Shown here piece after piece: positions 21,878 through 37,050 of a stretch of DNA of 64,000 nt. The DNA is from Hydractinia symbiolongicarpus (lineage: Eukaryota > Cnidaria > Hydrozoa > Anthoathecata > Hydractiniidae), in assembly GCF_029227915.1 (NCBI RefSeq), contig NC_079887.1, positions 22,875,650 through 22,939,649 of the forward strand, written 5' to 3'. The position numbers and the translations under genes are program-made. Position 1 is the first letter of the stretch. Every line of letters starts with the position of its first letter. The notes below the pieces were generated by a model that was given only the letters and a program-made list of their open reading frames with translations, was not told the origin of the DNA and did no database searches.

Positions 21878-22157
21878 TTAAAGGTTACCTTCCGCGAAAA
21901 ATAAAGTTAATTGCGTTAACTTAAGAGTTAAAAATGTTTTCCGGCCGCTCACTTTAACGCGTTTTGAACATTTTACATAAATGTCAATATTTAGTTACCA
22001 TAATTATGCTCAATGCTAACTCATGACGTCATAATGTCGCATAATTAGTGCAACTTTTAAGACAATATCTCGAATAAAGATTTTTCAAAAAAAAAAGATT
22101 TCTAGAGAACTCTTTCATATTTGCTCAACTTGGATTTTCGCAGAAGGTAACCTTTAA
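21878..22157. mobile_element. TTAA-flanked MITE with 19-bp inverted repeats (unit copy 1)
   Basis: The left end is TTAA + AGGTTACCTTCCGCGAAAA. The right end is ATTTTCGCAGAAGGTAACCT + TTAA, the inverse with one mismatch. The element between the TTAA duplications is 272 bp and has no ORF. TTAA target duplication is typical of piggyBac and Kolobok superfamilies. Copies lie at 24772-25051 and 27666-27945. Confidence 0.75.
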
Positions 22158-23147
22158 TAGTTTACAGAAAGAATTGGTATACAACGTTACCAACATCAAA
22201 GTATTGCTACCTTAAAAGAAAAAAATGTTTGGGAAATAATTTTTTGAGGAAATTATTTTGGGGATTTTAGACCAAAATTATTTCCATAAAGTCGCATTTT
22301 TCAGGGCTTATCAAAATTCTGCTGCTGTTCAAAAATGACTTTTTATTGATATATACATCTATTTATTGTTATAATTGTGCTTGGAAAATATTAAAAATGC
22401 CAAACAGCTAACCGTGAAGATTAATTAAGTATTCTCAAAAGAGCATCCAATCACAAAAAGATATCAGTAAAAAAATAACCCTTGCAAATAAATTTCTCGT
22501 TTACTGCCATAATTTTAGGTTGAATGATATCTGACCTATTTATGAGGTTAGAATAGCTTGTAAAATTTTCTGAACCTGTATCTTAGTTAAGAGTATGCTG
22601 TAAAAAACGGCTTATCGGCGTCATATGCCAGATTGAGCGCTCAATCAAACTGTGACTTGAAATTTGATTATGTTCGATTTTTTCAAATTTCTTCTGTTAA
22701 AAAAGGCTTAGCAAGAATTAGTTAAGGAAAATCTTCCTACCTTTTCTCGTCCTCAAAATGGCTGTGTAATATTTTTATGCTTTGTGTAAAATTATCTTTT
22801 ATGGGATTGGTCTTAAAGTACTCCATAAAAAGTTTCAAGTCAATAATTTTATTTTTTTACAGATCGCACTTTAAATCTTTTTTAATTAGGCCGATAAAAT
22901 GATAAAATGGCTCCAATGGTTGACCTACTGGCTTTTTATATTTTTTATGGTAGCCAAAGCATATAAAGTAATAAAACATACCCACTAATAACAACCTAAT
23001 ATAATTTAAAACGTAATGATACTTATATTGTAAAAAAAAATATGTTAGGTTTTTTGTGCAAAATTATTTTTCAAAATTATCTATTTTATCAAGGAAAAAA
23101 ACAATTTATAATTTTAAATTGCAATTTTAAACAGATGTTGAAAAGTG

Positions 23148-23372
23148 ATGTTGAAGACTGATAAGACTATCGCAGTAAAAGATAACATGCGATTATATAC
23201 AAGCAAAGAAATGACTCAGCTTTTTTATTCCAGTGAATGTCCACAACTATGTCTTATTAAAAAAAATGCGCGTTTCCCACAACAACAACAATTCCCCTCA
23301 AGAAAAATCAAAATGACAGACACAACGCAGATCAAATACAATGCAGGATGGCTATATTTACAAGGAACATAA
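23148..23372 (+). CDS. Hypothetical 74-residue ORF in the 2.9 kb unit
   Basis: ATG at 23148 follows a possible acceptor (ttttaaacag at about 23134). The product is basic, with a glutamine run and a C-terminus ending NAGWLYLQGT. It is repeated at 26042-26266 and, with one replacement (Gln to Lys), at 56699-56923. No domain is recognised. Conservation between copies reflects recent duplication, so it is not evidence for function. Confidence 0.25.
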   Translation: MLKTDKTIAVKDNMRLYTSKEMTQLFYSSECPQLCLIKKNARFPQQQQFPSRKIKMTDTTQIKYNAGWLYLQGT

Positions 23373-23696
23373 AACTCTGTCGATATAACCTTTTGTGCAT
23401 TTATAAATATTTATATTTATCTACAGCATAACCTTCTGCATCACCAGGTAATTTCTTAAGGTAAAGTAAAAGATGCTAAACATGTGTAAATAACTGGTTA
23501 GCTACCTCACTAAATATTTCAAACGTTGAAAATGTATCTTATAAACTACGTTTTTCATAACTATATTCTATACGCAAATTTATTTGACTTTGATTTTGTC
23601 ATTGATTTTATTCTTATTGTTCAGTTTCCGGTTTGTTTACAACTTGCTGCCATTTTTATATTTCTTACTCTCGGCTCAAATCACGTTTTCAAATCA

Positions 23697-26590
23697 AATT
23701 TTGATTTCTTCGTTGTGTCACAGAGAAATATATCTTAGCCTCGCATTGTTGCAACCTCGTCCCCAGGGTATATTGTATCTTTTCTGGCCGCGGGATGGCA
23801 ATACGGGCATGGCCCTGGAGGATGCCTCGTCACGTGACCCTCCAATACACAGTTCTTCTGTGTGTAGTACTTAATAAGATTTGTCTCATTTAAGCAAAGT
23901 TTTATATATGACTTTGCAGAGCTAAGCAAACTCGGTGATTTACGTAACAGATACGCGTGGCGAGTTTGTTATGATTCCTCTCATACGCAACACACAAACT
24001 GCTAGCATATTGCCCTTGATTGTTTGTGTAAATGTATAATTATACAATAATGTTATTTAGGCCGCTTTTTACTTGAAGAAATTGAAGCAATTTAGTTATG
24101 TGTATTTTACTGAATTAGTGGGCTAGCAAGCACTGGGTTACAAAACTAACTTTTGTAGCTAGAGTGGTGGAAATTGGTATATGATTTGCCCAACTGATCA
24201 TAGCACTTCGTTGGTTCTCTAAGGTGCAAATATGACTACAAAATTTTCAAATGGACGTGTCATTCTAGGTGCCTGACTGAAAGTAGCTAGGAAGAAATTT
24301 AACTTCATATTAAAATTCCCTTTTTTAATCATTTTGACTGAACTTTAGAATTCTCATTTACTGTAAGTTCATATCTGTGTCTACATTACTGTTTTTATAT
24401 GATGACCAAGTTGCTTTTATATTATTTTTTTGCACAAAATTTATTTAAACAACAGTTAACTGAAACTACATTCGTATATATATTATGTTAAGCGAAAGAG
24501 GCTTCGAAAAAGTATTTACTTTCGAAGTCATTTTTGCATTTACAATTTGTGGCCTCAACATTTTTTAAAAAGCCACCCATTACTGATAAATTCTGCTTCT
24601 TCATTTCCTAATGACATGTTCTTAAAACACCTTACAGATATACAAAAATGAGGTTTTTTTGGTTTTAAACATAAAAATTAAAACAAAAAATTTATCAAAA
24701 GCATTAGGCTGTTTGAAAATTAAAATCGACCAGTCCACATGTAATATATCGAATCAATATATATTACTGTCTTAAAGGTTACCTTCCGCGAAAAATAAAG
24801 TTAATTGCGTTAACTTAAGAGTTAAAAATGTTTTCCGGCCGCTCACTTTAACGCGTTTTGAACATTTTACATAAATGTCAATATTTAGTTACCATAATTA
24901 TGCTCAATGCTAACTCATGACGTCATAATGTCGCATAATTAGTGCAACTTTTAAGACAATATCTCGAATAAAGATTTTTCAAAAAAAAAAGATTTCTAGA
25001 GAACTCTTTCATATTTGCTCAACTTGGATTTTCGCAGAAGGTAACCTTTAATAGTTTACAGAAAGAATTGGTATACAACGTTACCAACATCAAAGTATTG
25101 CTACCTTAAAAGAAAAAAATGTTTGGGAAATAATTTTTTGAGGAAATTATTTTGGGGATTTTAGACCAAAATTATTTCCATAAAGTCGCATTTTTCAGGG
25201 CTTATCAAAATTCTGCTGCTGTTCAAAAATGACTTTTTATTGATATATACATCTATTTATTGTTATAATTGTGCTTGGAAAATATTAAAAATGCCAAACA
25301 GCTAACCGTGAAGATTAATTAAGTATTCTCAAAAGAGCATCCAATCACAAAAAGATATCAGTAAAAAAATAACCCTTGCAAATAAATTTCTCGTTTACTG
25401 CCATAATTTTAGGTTGAATGATATCTGACCTATTTATGAGGTTAGAATAGCTTGTAAAATTTTCTGAACCTGTATCTTAGTTAAGAGTATGCTGTAAAAA
25501 ACGGCTTATCGGCGTCATATGCCAGATTGAGCGCTCAATCAAACTGTGACTTGAAATTTGATTATGTTCGATTTTTTCAAATTTCTTCTGTTAAAAAAGG
25601 CTTAGCAAGAATTAGTTAAGGAAAATCTTCCTACCTTTTCTCGTCCTCAAAATGGCTGTGTAATATTTTTATGCTTTGTGTAAAATTATCTTTTATGGGA
25701 TTGGTCTTAAAGTACTCCATAAAAAGTTTCAAGTCAATAATTTTATTTTTTTACAGATCGCACTTTAAATCTTTTTTAATTAGGCCGATAAAATGATAAA
25801 ATGGCTCCAATGGTTGACCTACTGGCTTTTTATATTTTTTATGGTAGCCAAAGCATATAAAGTAATAAAACATACCCACTAATAACAACCTAATATAATT
25901 TAAAACGTAATGATACTTATATTGTAAAAAAAAATATGTTAGGTTTTTTGTGCAAAATTATTTTTCAAAATTATCTATTTTATCAAGGAAAAAAACAATT
26001 TATAATTTTAAATTGCAATTTTAAACAGATGTTGAAAAGTGATGTTGAAGACTGATAAGACTATCGCAGTAAAAGATAACATGCGATTATATACAAGCAA
26101 AGAAATGACTCAGCTTTTTTATTCCAGTGAATGTCCACAACTATGTCTTATTAAAAAAAATGCGCGTTTCCCACAACAACAACAATTCCCCTCAAGAAAA
26201 ATCAAAATGACAGACACAACGCAGATCAAATACAATGCAGGATGGCTATATTTACAAGGAACATAAAACTCTGTCGATATAACCTTTTGTGCATTTATAA
26301 ATATTTATATTTATCTACAGCATAACCTTCTGCATCACCAGGTAATTTCTTAAGGTAAAGTAAAAGATGCTAAACATGTGTAAATAACTGGTTAGCTACC
26401 TCACTAAATATTTCAAACGTTGAAAATGTATCTTATAAACTACGTTTTTCATAACTATATTCTATACGCAAATTTATTTGACTTTGATTTTGTCATTGAT
26501 TTTATTCTTATTGTTCAGTTTCCGGTTTGTTTACAACTTGCTGCCATTTTTATATTTCTTACTCTCGGCTCAAATCACGTTTTCAAATCA
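23697..26590. repeat. 2,894 bp tandem unit, copy 2
   Basis: Head-to-tail with copy 1. The junction reads caaatcacgt followed by tttcaaatca before the unit restarts. That ten-base piece is absent both from the left flank of copy 1 and from the right flank at 57239, so it looks like filler made when the tandem arose. Confidence 0.95.
24772..25051. mobile_element. TTAA-flanked MITE (unit copy 2)
   Basis: Same element as 21878-22157, offset 2,894 bp. Duplicated as part of the unit, not by a new insertion. Confidence 0.75.
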
Positions 26591-29400
<2,810 letters not shown>

Positions 29401-29410
29401 TTTCACCAAT

Positions 29411-29775
29411 GTGTGTTTACCGGCACCAAAGTGTGTATAAACACCGCCTTAGCGGCACCAACTATTTTATCGGCACCAAATTTGGTGCCGGTAAATTTAT
29501 TGCTGCTATGCCCATAAAATAGTGTTTCTAAGTATTTAAAAGTGATTTATTTTGGTGCCGCTAAACCACAAATTTTTAACAGACACGATTGTAAAATTGT
29601 GGGTTTAGCGGAACCAAAATTTTTGAAAAATAAAAGTGTTTTTAGTCTGTCATATATGCATCACATTTACTACAAGGCCGATAAACTTCCTTACTTTGCT
29701 TTTTTTTCCTTTACTTTAGCCATAAACACTATAAATTTCTACGTGTGTTAAAACGTGGGTTTAGCGGAACCTGAA
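29411..29775. repeat. GGTGCCGCTAA motif cluster, left end of unit A
   Basis: Copies, allowing one or two changes, are at 29418-29428 (inverse), 29449-29459 (inverse), 29554-29564 (direct), 29605-29615 (inverse, ttagcggaacc) and 29761-29771 (inverse). A perfect palindrome cggcaccaaatttggtgccg lies at 29471-29490. The motif is the same one that marks each satellite monomer further inside the unit. Repeated at 42913-43277 in unit B. Confidence 0.8.
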
Positions 29776-31284
29776 AAATAACAAACTTTACATTTGATTT
29801 TTCTTTTTTATGTTTTGTTTTTTGTTAACATATACTTCTGAGTAACTACTAACTGGAATATTCCGTTAAAACGTATTGTGGAGGTTTTGCAGTTTTTATA
29901 TAAGATCTCTATATTATTTTTGGCCGCTAAAAAAATTGAAATTCTGAAAACACACGAAAATACTTTGTTGTGACGGAAATTGTAAAATTAAAAGACGACC
30001 AAACACGTGGTTTTTTTTCATGAGCCGCGAACAATCCTTTATACTAATACCCGTGTTCTTTGTGTTCGCAACAGTTTCACTGCAGATTTATTTTACTTAA
30101 CTTATAATACTATAAAGTGTAAAATCTAAATGGTAAAGAATACGTGCATGCAATCTGCATGCAATTTACAGGACATTTAAACACAATAGTATTGTAGGCC
30201 ATAGATATAATTTATTTTATCTCTATGTGTAGCCCATATATGGCGAATGAATAAAAGATTTTTGGTTGGCTTAATAAGAAATGTTTAATTGCTTTATAAT
30301 ATCAGTGAGATTTTTGATACGTTTCACTAAAATATTATATTAAGTATACATTTGCTGAAAAAATTAAAGAAACTCCTAGTCCTGGCTAATTCAGGAGTTG
30401 GATTTTTATGCAAAATACATTAAACGTGTAGCTTACAAGTGGCTGGTGCTCTTTTTCTGAATCACAAAAAAGTGCAAAATGAAATTATGGAGCGGAACAT
30501 AACAAATTCCCACAAAAGAAATACCTTCAAATAACAGTTTGTCTAATTTGATCATTTTGTTGTCAAATTTATACATAAAAATAGCTCTTAAACAAACAGA
30601 GTTGAAGTGGGACCAGAATGGAATTTTACATAAAATGTTCTGATATTATTATTCCAAAAAATTGAACAGGACAAGCGATGGTAAGGGACAACATTCGCAA
30701 ACTGCAGTGATTATTACTAAAACTACAAAATTGTTTACAGACAGGTTACAAAAGAGAACTTATATCATGTATGGTACAACCAAACCTTATCTTAATATCG
30801 CCGCCGGCATTCAAGTGTTTTAAAAAGCGTGCAGAATCTAAGCCGATGCTTGCGTGAGTAAAAGGCAAAAATCAGCTACACTTTCCCAAAAAGTAGCAGT
30901 AATTAATATTCGTTACCTCAAAATAAAAAGTAAATATTAGTTTTGGCGGAAGGACAATCCTTTTATCGTTAAAGTTAGATCTTAAAGGCTTTAGCGTCTA
31001 CATTTTAGTTATTCCAAATGTATTATATGCCATAAAAAGTCATAGGATGCCAAAAAGTTTTTCATGAACCTGAAAGATTGGGTCAGAAATAGCAATGTAT
31101 TTCTTAAAAGAAAAAACTTATTTCTTATCAAAGTTTTGTAAATAATATTCTTCACAATTATGTCAGGGAAAACTTTTTTCGCTTTTTTCTGTTATTTTTT
31201 ATTAAAGCAGTTTAGACACCTGACATCGCCACTCTTCATCTGTAAAATTAAAACTACAAGTGACACACTTTTACAATATTGCGC
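29776..31284. other. AT-rich stretch of unit A, no gene seen
   Basis: No coding frame or repeat was recognised. The same sequence is at 43278-44786. Confidence 0.4.
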
Positions 31285-31478
31285 AGTAGACTCCCGGTTA
31301 ATCAAAGCCCCACGGGCGATAAGAATTTGCTTCGAATAACTGAAATTGGAGGTGTTTATAAAAAAAAGACATATTTAGATACTACTGTACTGTTTTAACT
31401 AATAATAATACCAGAAACAACTTATTAATAATGCCTAAAAAATCTTTTATTAAAGCTGGCTTTTTTGTTTCACAATAG

Positions 31479-31682
31479 TGTTTACTGCCGTGGCTGTTAT
31501 AGATGAGAAAGAGAATGTAGTGGGGCATTTACCAAAAGGAACAAGTGCCAAATACGCAAAGACCATATTTTACTTTGTCAAATTAGATCCACTGAATATT
31601 TATTTGCATAGCGAAAGTCACAGAAAAAGCTATAAATCTTGGTCATGACAAAGAAGAAGAATTGTTTGCTCTATATTTCTAG
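31479..31682 (+). pseudogene. HIRAN-like exon remnant (unit A)
   Basis: After a good acceptor (gtttcacaatag) the frame reads FTAVAVIDEKENVVGHLPKG, then KTIFYFVK, which matches the layout of HIRAN-like domains (AVAV...vGhvP...fyF). At about 31625 the frame must shift to continue as KAINLGHDKEEE, the place where related proteins have a G-K-a-x-N-L-G-D segment. A TAG follows at 31680. The frameshift shows it is dead. It lies between weak inverted sequences (ctcccggttaat at about 31291 and aataaccgaggga at 31877) that recall Tigger/pogo ends, so it may have been carried by a DNA transposon. The family call is from memory of the motif pattern. Confidence 0.5.
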
Positions 31683-32784
31683 AAATGGAGAAATGATAAG
31701 TGTTGAAAAGGTTGCTTTGTACATAGTTATATTTTTATGAACAGGACGAATATTTTCATCTTCAAAGCTTTTTTTTAAAGTTAAAAAACCTTATTTTTGC
31801 TCTAAATTTTCAATAACTGGGTGAGTATTTGGTTCAGGGAGTAAGATAACAGCCTTAAATAACTGAAATTTCAAATAACCGAGGGAAATTTACGTTAAAT
31901 TCTGTTAAAAAAATTTGCGGGAAATACAATCTTTTCATATAACCTAAAATAAGAATATGTGCAGGTTCGAATATAGTCTACTATACTTTATATAAAATGT
32001 TGTTTGCCCGTGTAATAAAAATTTGAAATTCTGAGAGCTATACATAATACATACAAAAAATACGCCAAATTGCGTTAATTAATACACGTGTCAAAAGTTT
32101 TGCTGTTAGCTACTTTAGACTACGTGCTAAATAAACTAATTTTTACAAAAAATGGATAATAAATACCTTGACGCCTTATTTATTATCCTTCTAAGTAAAC
32201 TCAATACACACTACTATTTTGTCGTCTTTACTTTTATTGTCAGTCATTATTTTGCTACGGAACTTTGGAACTTTCGTCAATGTTCATCCATTGACTTTTG
32301 TTTCTCTAGATTAAATGCGTTAAAATTAGTCTAGATTACTGCGAATTGAATTAGCTGTTGGAGGGGCGTTGTACAAGTTGCACGTTGTAAATGTATGTAT
32401 AATTGATCAAATCTCTTTGTAAGTACATAAAATAACTAGCTCATAATTTTGTTTGGACTTCCTTATCCTGTTAAAAGTCAATGACATTAGAATGGAATGA
32501 ACACAGTTTTGTAGATTTGAGTTTAATTTATTAGTCAGTGATATTGAATTGTTCATAAATGAAGTTATCTATCTGACAACACATTGTCCTAAAAAACCAA
32601 AGAGAAATCCGCGAGAGTTAGTTTCGCAAGTCCTGATATGTCGCAAGAATTGAATTGTGTAAATTTTACGAAAAAGGAAATTTCATGACATTCTCAATTT
32701 ATATCATTTTCTAACAGCTTTTATGTAACAGACATAAAAAAGATTGTTACAATTTAAATTTTAATTATATCGATTTCTAGGTTG
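31683..32784. other. AT-rich stretch of unit A, no gene seen
   Basis: A possible Tigger/pogo-like end lies at about 31800-31900. A 60-codon frame at 32152-32334 has no recognisable content. Confidence 0.35.
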
Positions 32785-33910
32785 CCTTTCTCTACGAATT
32801 TAATTTACCTGGACTTCAATACCCTCTCCAATGCCAAGCTCTTCAGTGTAAACATTTTTACTCTCATAGCAACATAAAGGATTTGTTCGAATCTGTAAAT
32901 ATGGAACTTATCGATATAAATGAGTGGTTTCGTGCAAACAAATTGTCTTTAAATATAAAAAAACCTAATATAGTAGAAGATTTAGTAGAAGAGATCACAT
33001 TCCTTTAAAACTACCAAAATTAGCAATAAACAATATAGAAATTGAAAGGGAAACAGAAAGTAAATTTCTTGGAGTAATCCTAGATCAAAATATTACTTGG
33101 AATAAACATATTGAATTGGTAGAAAACAAAATCTCGAAAAATATTGGTATTCTTTGTAGAGCTAAATCTATTTGAACCAGATGTGTTTAAAAAACATATA
33201 CTTCTCACTAATTCACTCGTACATAAACTATGCAAACACAGGACCAAATAAAAACCAATTTTAAGCAAACAAAAACGAGCAACTAGGATAATTTACCACC
33301 AGGATCATGGCACTCACTCAAGGCATTTAATGAAAGATATAAAGGCGCTTAACGTTTATGAAATAAATGTCTATCAACACTTAATCTTCATGTTTAAAGT
33401 TAAATATAAGTTAGCACCACAAACATTCAACAATAGTTTTGAGCTAATAAATCACAATTTTTCGACTAGATTTCGTAAAAATAATCTAAGGCAACCAAAA
33501 ATTGTTACGCAGCGAACTAGTTTTGCTATATCTAAAAGAGGACCACATCTATGGAATAACTTTTTAGACAGAGATTTAAAAAAGTTCACATCATTATGTG
33601 TTTTTAAGCAGTGTGTGAAAAATTTTATTGCGAAATTTGAAAACGAAGTTACTTTCTTTCAAATAACAACAAGGAATAATAACTCTCTACTCTAACGAAA
33701 CTTATGGTGGAGCTTGGTGATAAGGCAAAATTGCTTTCTGCAAGCTCCAGTCAGTCTTTTAATTTTTTTCGTATGGTTTAAGATCTTTAATATACAAGCT
33801 GATGTATGTATATATTTTCTATTTACTTTTAAACGATACGAACTTGTATATATAAACGAACTTGAAACTCTCTTTGACGAAAAGAACACACACTACTACT
33901 ACTACTACTA
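32785..33910 (+). mobile_element. 5'-truncated non-LTR retrotransposon, CR1/Jockey-like (unit A)
   Basis: Several frames together give the end of a LINE reverse transcriptase. One segment reads LIDINEWFRANKLSLNIKKT, and another reads ESKFLGVILDQNITWNKHI, the typical post-catalytic part. After further frame breaks, the open frame at 33330-33695 (about 121 residues, readable from slightly upstream) is the C-terminal part, with GPHLWNNF. The catalytic YxDD part is missing. The 3' end is a short ACT/TAC microsatellite at 33890-33910, a usual LINE tail in this group. It is dead through truncation, stops and frameshifts. Confidence 0.8.
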
Positions 33911-33995
33911 AACAGAAGGGGGAAATACCTAAAGTTTACGGAAAACAATTTTGCTAATTTCGCGAATAACGACCATCCTTAGTGCCAACTATTTT

Positions 33996-36900
33996 AATTA
34001 ATTTTAATAAATTCTCACCTAAGCAAACTTATAAAGGCTTAAGATGAAAATGAGGAAAGAAATGAATCAGACATTTTTGCGTTACTGGTGTGTGTTTTCC
34101 TTTGCAAATGACATCTTTTTTATATATAGACACTCTGAGATAGATAATACAGAATTTTAATACATATTTGTGATGTAAGAAACAGGTGCCGCTAAACACG
34201 CATTGTTACATGTCAACATCAATTTCATAAATTCTTACCATAGCAAACTCTTAAATGTTTAAGATAGAAATGAAGAGAGCTAAGAATTAACACTTTTCCG
34301 TTAATGGTGTCTGTTTTCCTTTGTAAATGACATCTTTTTGACATTTAAACACTCTCATATAGATAATACAGAATTTTAATACAAATTTGCGATGTAAAAA
34401 ATAGGTGCCGCTAAACACGCATTGTTACATGTCAACAACAGTTTGATAAATTCTCACCTAAGCAAACTTATAAAGGCTTAGCATAAAAATGAAGAAAGCT
34501 AAGAATTAAAAACTTTGGCGTTAATGGTGTCTGTTTTCCTTTGTAAATGACTTCTTTTTGACATTTAAACACTCTCATATAGATAATGCAGAATTTTAAT
34601 ACATATTTGCGATGTAAAAAATAGGTGCCGCTAAACACGCATTTTTACATGTCAACAACAGTTTGATAAATTTTTACATTAGCAAACTCATAAAGGCTTA
34701 AGATGAAAATGAAGAATGCTAAGAATTAAACACTTTTACGTTAATGGTATCTGTTTTCCTTTCCAAACGACATCCTTTTGACATTAAACACTCTCATATA
34801 GATAATACAGAATTTTAATACAAATTTGCGATGTAAAAAATAGGTGCCGCTAAACACGCATTTTTACATGTCAACAACAGTTTGATAAATTCTTACATTA
34901 GCAAACTCATAAAGACTTGGCATAAAAATGAAGAAAGCTAAGAATTATAAACTTTTACGTTAATGATGTCTGTTTTCCTTTCTAAACGACATCCTTTTGA
35001 CATTAAAACACTCTGAGATAGATAATACAGAATTTTAATACATATTTGCGATGTAAAAAATAGGTGCCGCTAAACACGCATTGTTACATGTCAACAACAG
35101 TTTGATAAATTCTCACCTAAGCAAACTTATAAAGGCTTAAGATGAAAATGAGGAAAGGAAGCGATCAGACATTTTTGCGTTAATGGTGTGTGATTTCTTT
35201 TGTAAATGACATCTTTTAGACATATAGACACTCTGAGATAGATAATACAGAATTTTAATACATATTTGCGATGTAAAAAATAGGTGCCGCTAAACACGCA
35301 TTTTTACATGTCAACAACAGTTTGATAAATTCTCACCTAAGCAAACTTATAAAGGCTTGGCATAAAAATGAAGAAAGCTAAGAATTAAAAACTTTGGCGT
35401 TAATGGTGCCTGTTTTCCTTTTTAAACGACATCATTTTGACATTAAAACACTCTGAGATAGATAATACAGTGTTTCAATACATATTTGCGATGTAAAAAA
35501 TAGGTGCCGCTAAACACGCATTCTTACATGTCAACAACAGTTTGATAAATTTTTACATTAGCAAACTCATAAAGGCTTAAGATGAAAATGAAGAATGCTA
35601 AGAATTAAACACTTTTACGTGAATGGTATCTGTTTTCCTTTCCAAACGACATCCTTTTGACATTAAACACTCTCATATAGATAATACAGAATTTTAATAC
35701 AAATTTGCGATGTAAAAAATAGGTGCCGCTAAACACGCATTGTTACATGTCAACAACAGTTTGATAAATTCTCACCTAAGCAAACTTACAAAGGCTTAGC
35801 AAAAAAATGAAGAAAGCTAAGAATTAAAAACTTTGGCGTTAATGGCGTCTGTTTTCCTTTGTAAATGACTTCTTTTTGACATTTAAACACTCTCATATAG
35901 ATAATGCAGAATTTTAATACAAATTTGCGATGTAAAAAATAGGTGCCGCTAAACACGCATTGTTACATGTCAACATCAGTTTCATAAATTCTTACCATAG
36001 CAAACTCATAAAGGCTTAAGATAAAAATGAGGAAAGAAAGGAATCAGACATTTTTGCGTTACTGGTGTGTGTTTTCCTTTGTAAATGACATCTTTTTTAG
36101 ATATAGACACTCTGAGATAGATAATACAGAATTTTAATACATATTTGTGATGTAAGAAACAGGTGCCGTTAAACACGCATTGTTACATGTCAACATCAAT
36201 TTCATAAATTCTTACCATAGCAAACTCTTAAATGTTTAAGATAGAAATGAAGAGAGCTAAGAATTAACACTTTTCCGTTAATGGTGTCTGTTTTCCTTTG
36301 TAAATGACATCTTTTTTAGATATAGACACTCTGAGATAGATAATACAGTGTTTTAATACATATTTGCGATGTAAAAAATAGGTGCCGCTAAACACGCATT
36401 TTTACATGTCAACAACAGTTTGATAAATTTTTACATTAGCAAAATCATAAAGGCTTAAGATGAAAATGAAGAATGCTAAGAATTAAACACTTTTACGTTA
36501 ATGGTATCTGTTTTCCTTTCCAAACGACATCCTTTTGACATTAAACACTCTCATATAGATAATACAGAATTTTAATACAAATTTGCGATGTAAAAAATGG
36601 AGGCCGCTAAACACGCATTGTTACATGTCAACAACAATTTGATATATTTTTACATTAGCAAACTCATAAAGGCTTAAGATGAAAATGAAGAATGCTAAGA
36701 ATTAAACACTTTTACGTTAATGGTGTCTGTTTTCCTTTGTAAATGACTTCTTTTTGACATTCAAACACTCTCATATAGATAATGCAGAATTTTAATACAT
36801 ATTTGCAATGTAAAAAATAGGTGCCGCTAAACACGCATTGTTACATGTCAACTTTGATAAATTCTCACCTAAGCAAACTTATAAAGTCTTAAGATGAAAG

Positions 36901-37050
36901 TGAGGAAAGAAAGGGATCAGACATTTTTGCGTTAATGGTGTGTGTTTTCCTTTGTAAATGACATCTTTTTTAGATATAGACACTCTGAGATAGATAATAC
37001 AGAATTTTTATACGTATTCGCGATGTAAGAAACAGGTGCCGTTTACAGCA
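33996..37050. repeat. Satellite of ~220-bp monomers, about 14 copies (unit A)
   Basis: The block ggtgccgctaaacacgcat recurs at 34185, 34404, 34624, 34843, 35063, 35283, 35503, 35722, 35942, 36162, 36381, 36599 (as ggaggccgc), 36820 and 37035, spaced 215-221 bp. Monomers fall into subtypes. A 'gaggaaag...gatcagaca' type occurs in monomers 1, 6, 10 and 14. The others carry 'gctaagaatta'. Monomers 1-2 closely match 10-11, which suggests higher-order structure. No monomer has a long ORF. Confidence 0.95.

Larger units (their letters stand above)
20803..23696. repeat. 2,894 bp tandem unit, copy 1
   Basis: The unit begins at aattttgatttcttcg and ends just before the same words at 23697. The spacing of every compared landmark between copies 1, 2 and 3 is exactly 2,894 bp. 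Copies differ by very few bases (for example ggccccggg at about 20896 against ggccgcggg at 23788). Each unit holds a Kolobok/CCTCGTCCCCAGGGT-like repeat remnant at its start, a TTAA-flanked MITE and a 74-codon ORF. No convincing gene lies inside. Confidence 0.95.

Noticed and set aside
31285-31930. Complete Tigger/pogo MITE around the HIRAN-like remnant
   Set aside because: Only short inverted words (ctcccggttaat and aataaccgaggga) support it. The ends and TA target duplication are not clear, so I mention it only as a possibility.
33996-37050. CRISPR-like array of regularly spaced repeats
   Set aside because: The 220-bp period has no short repeat/unique spacer alternation, the whole monomer is repetitive, and the DNA is animal.
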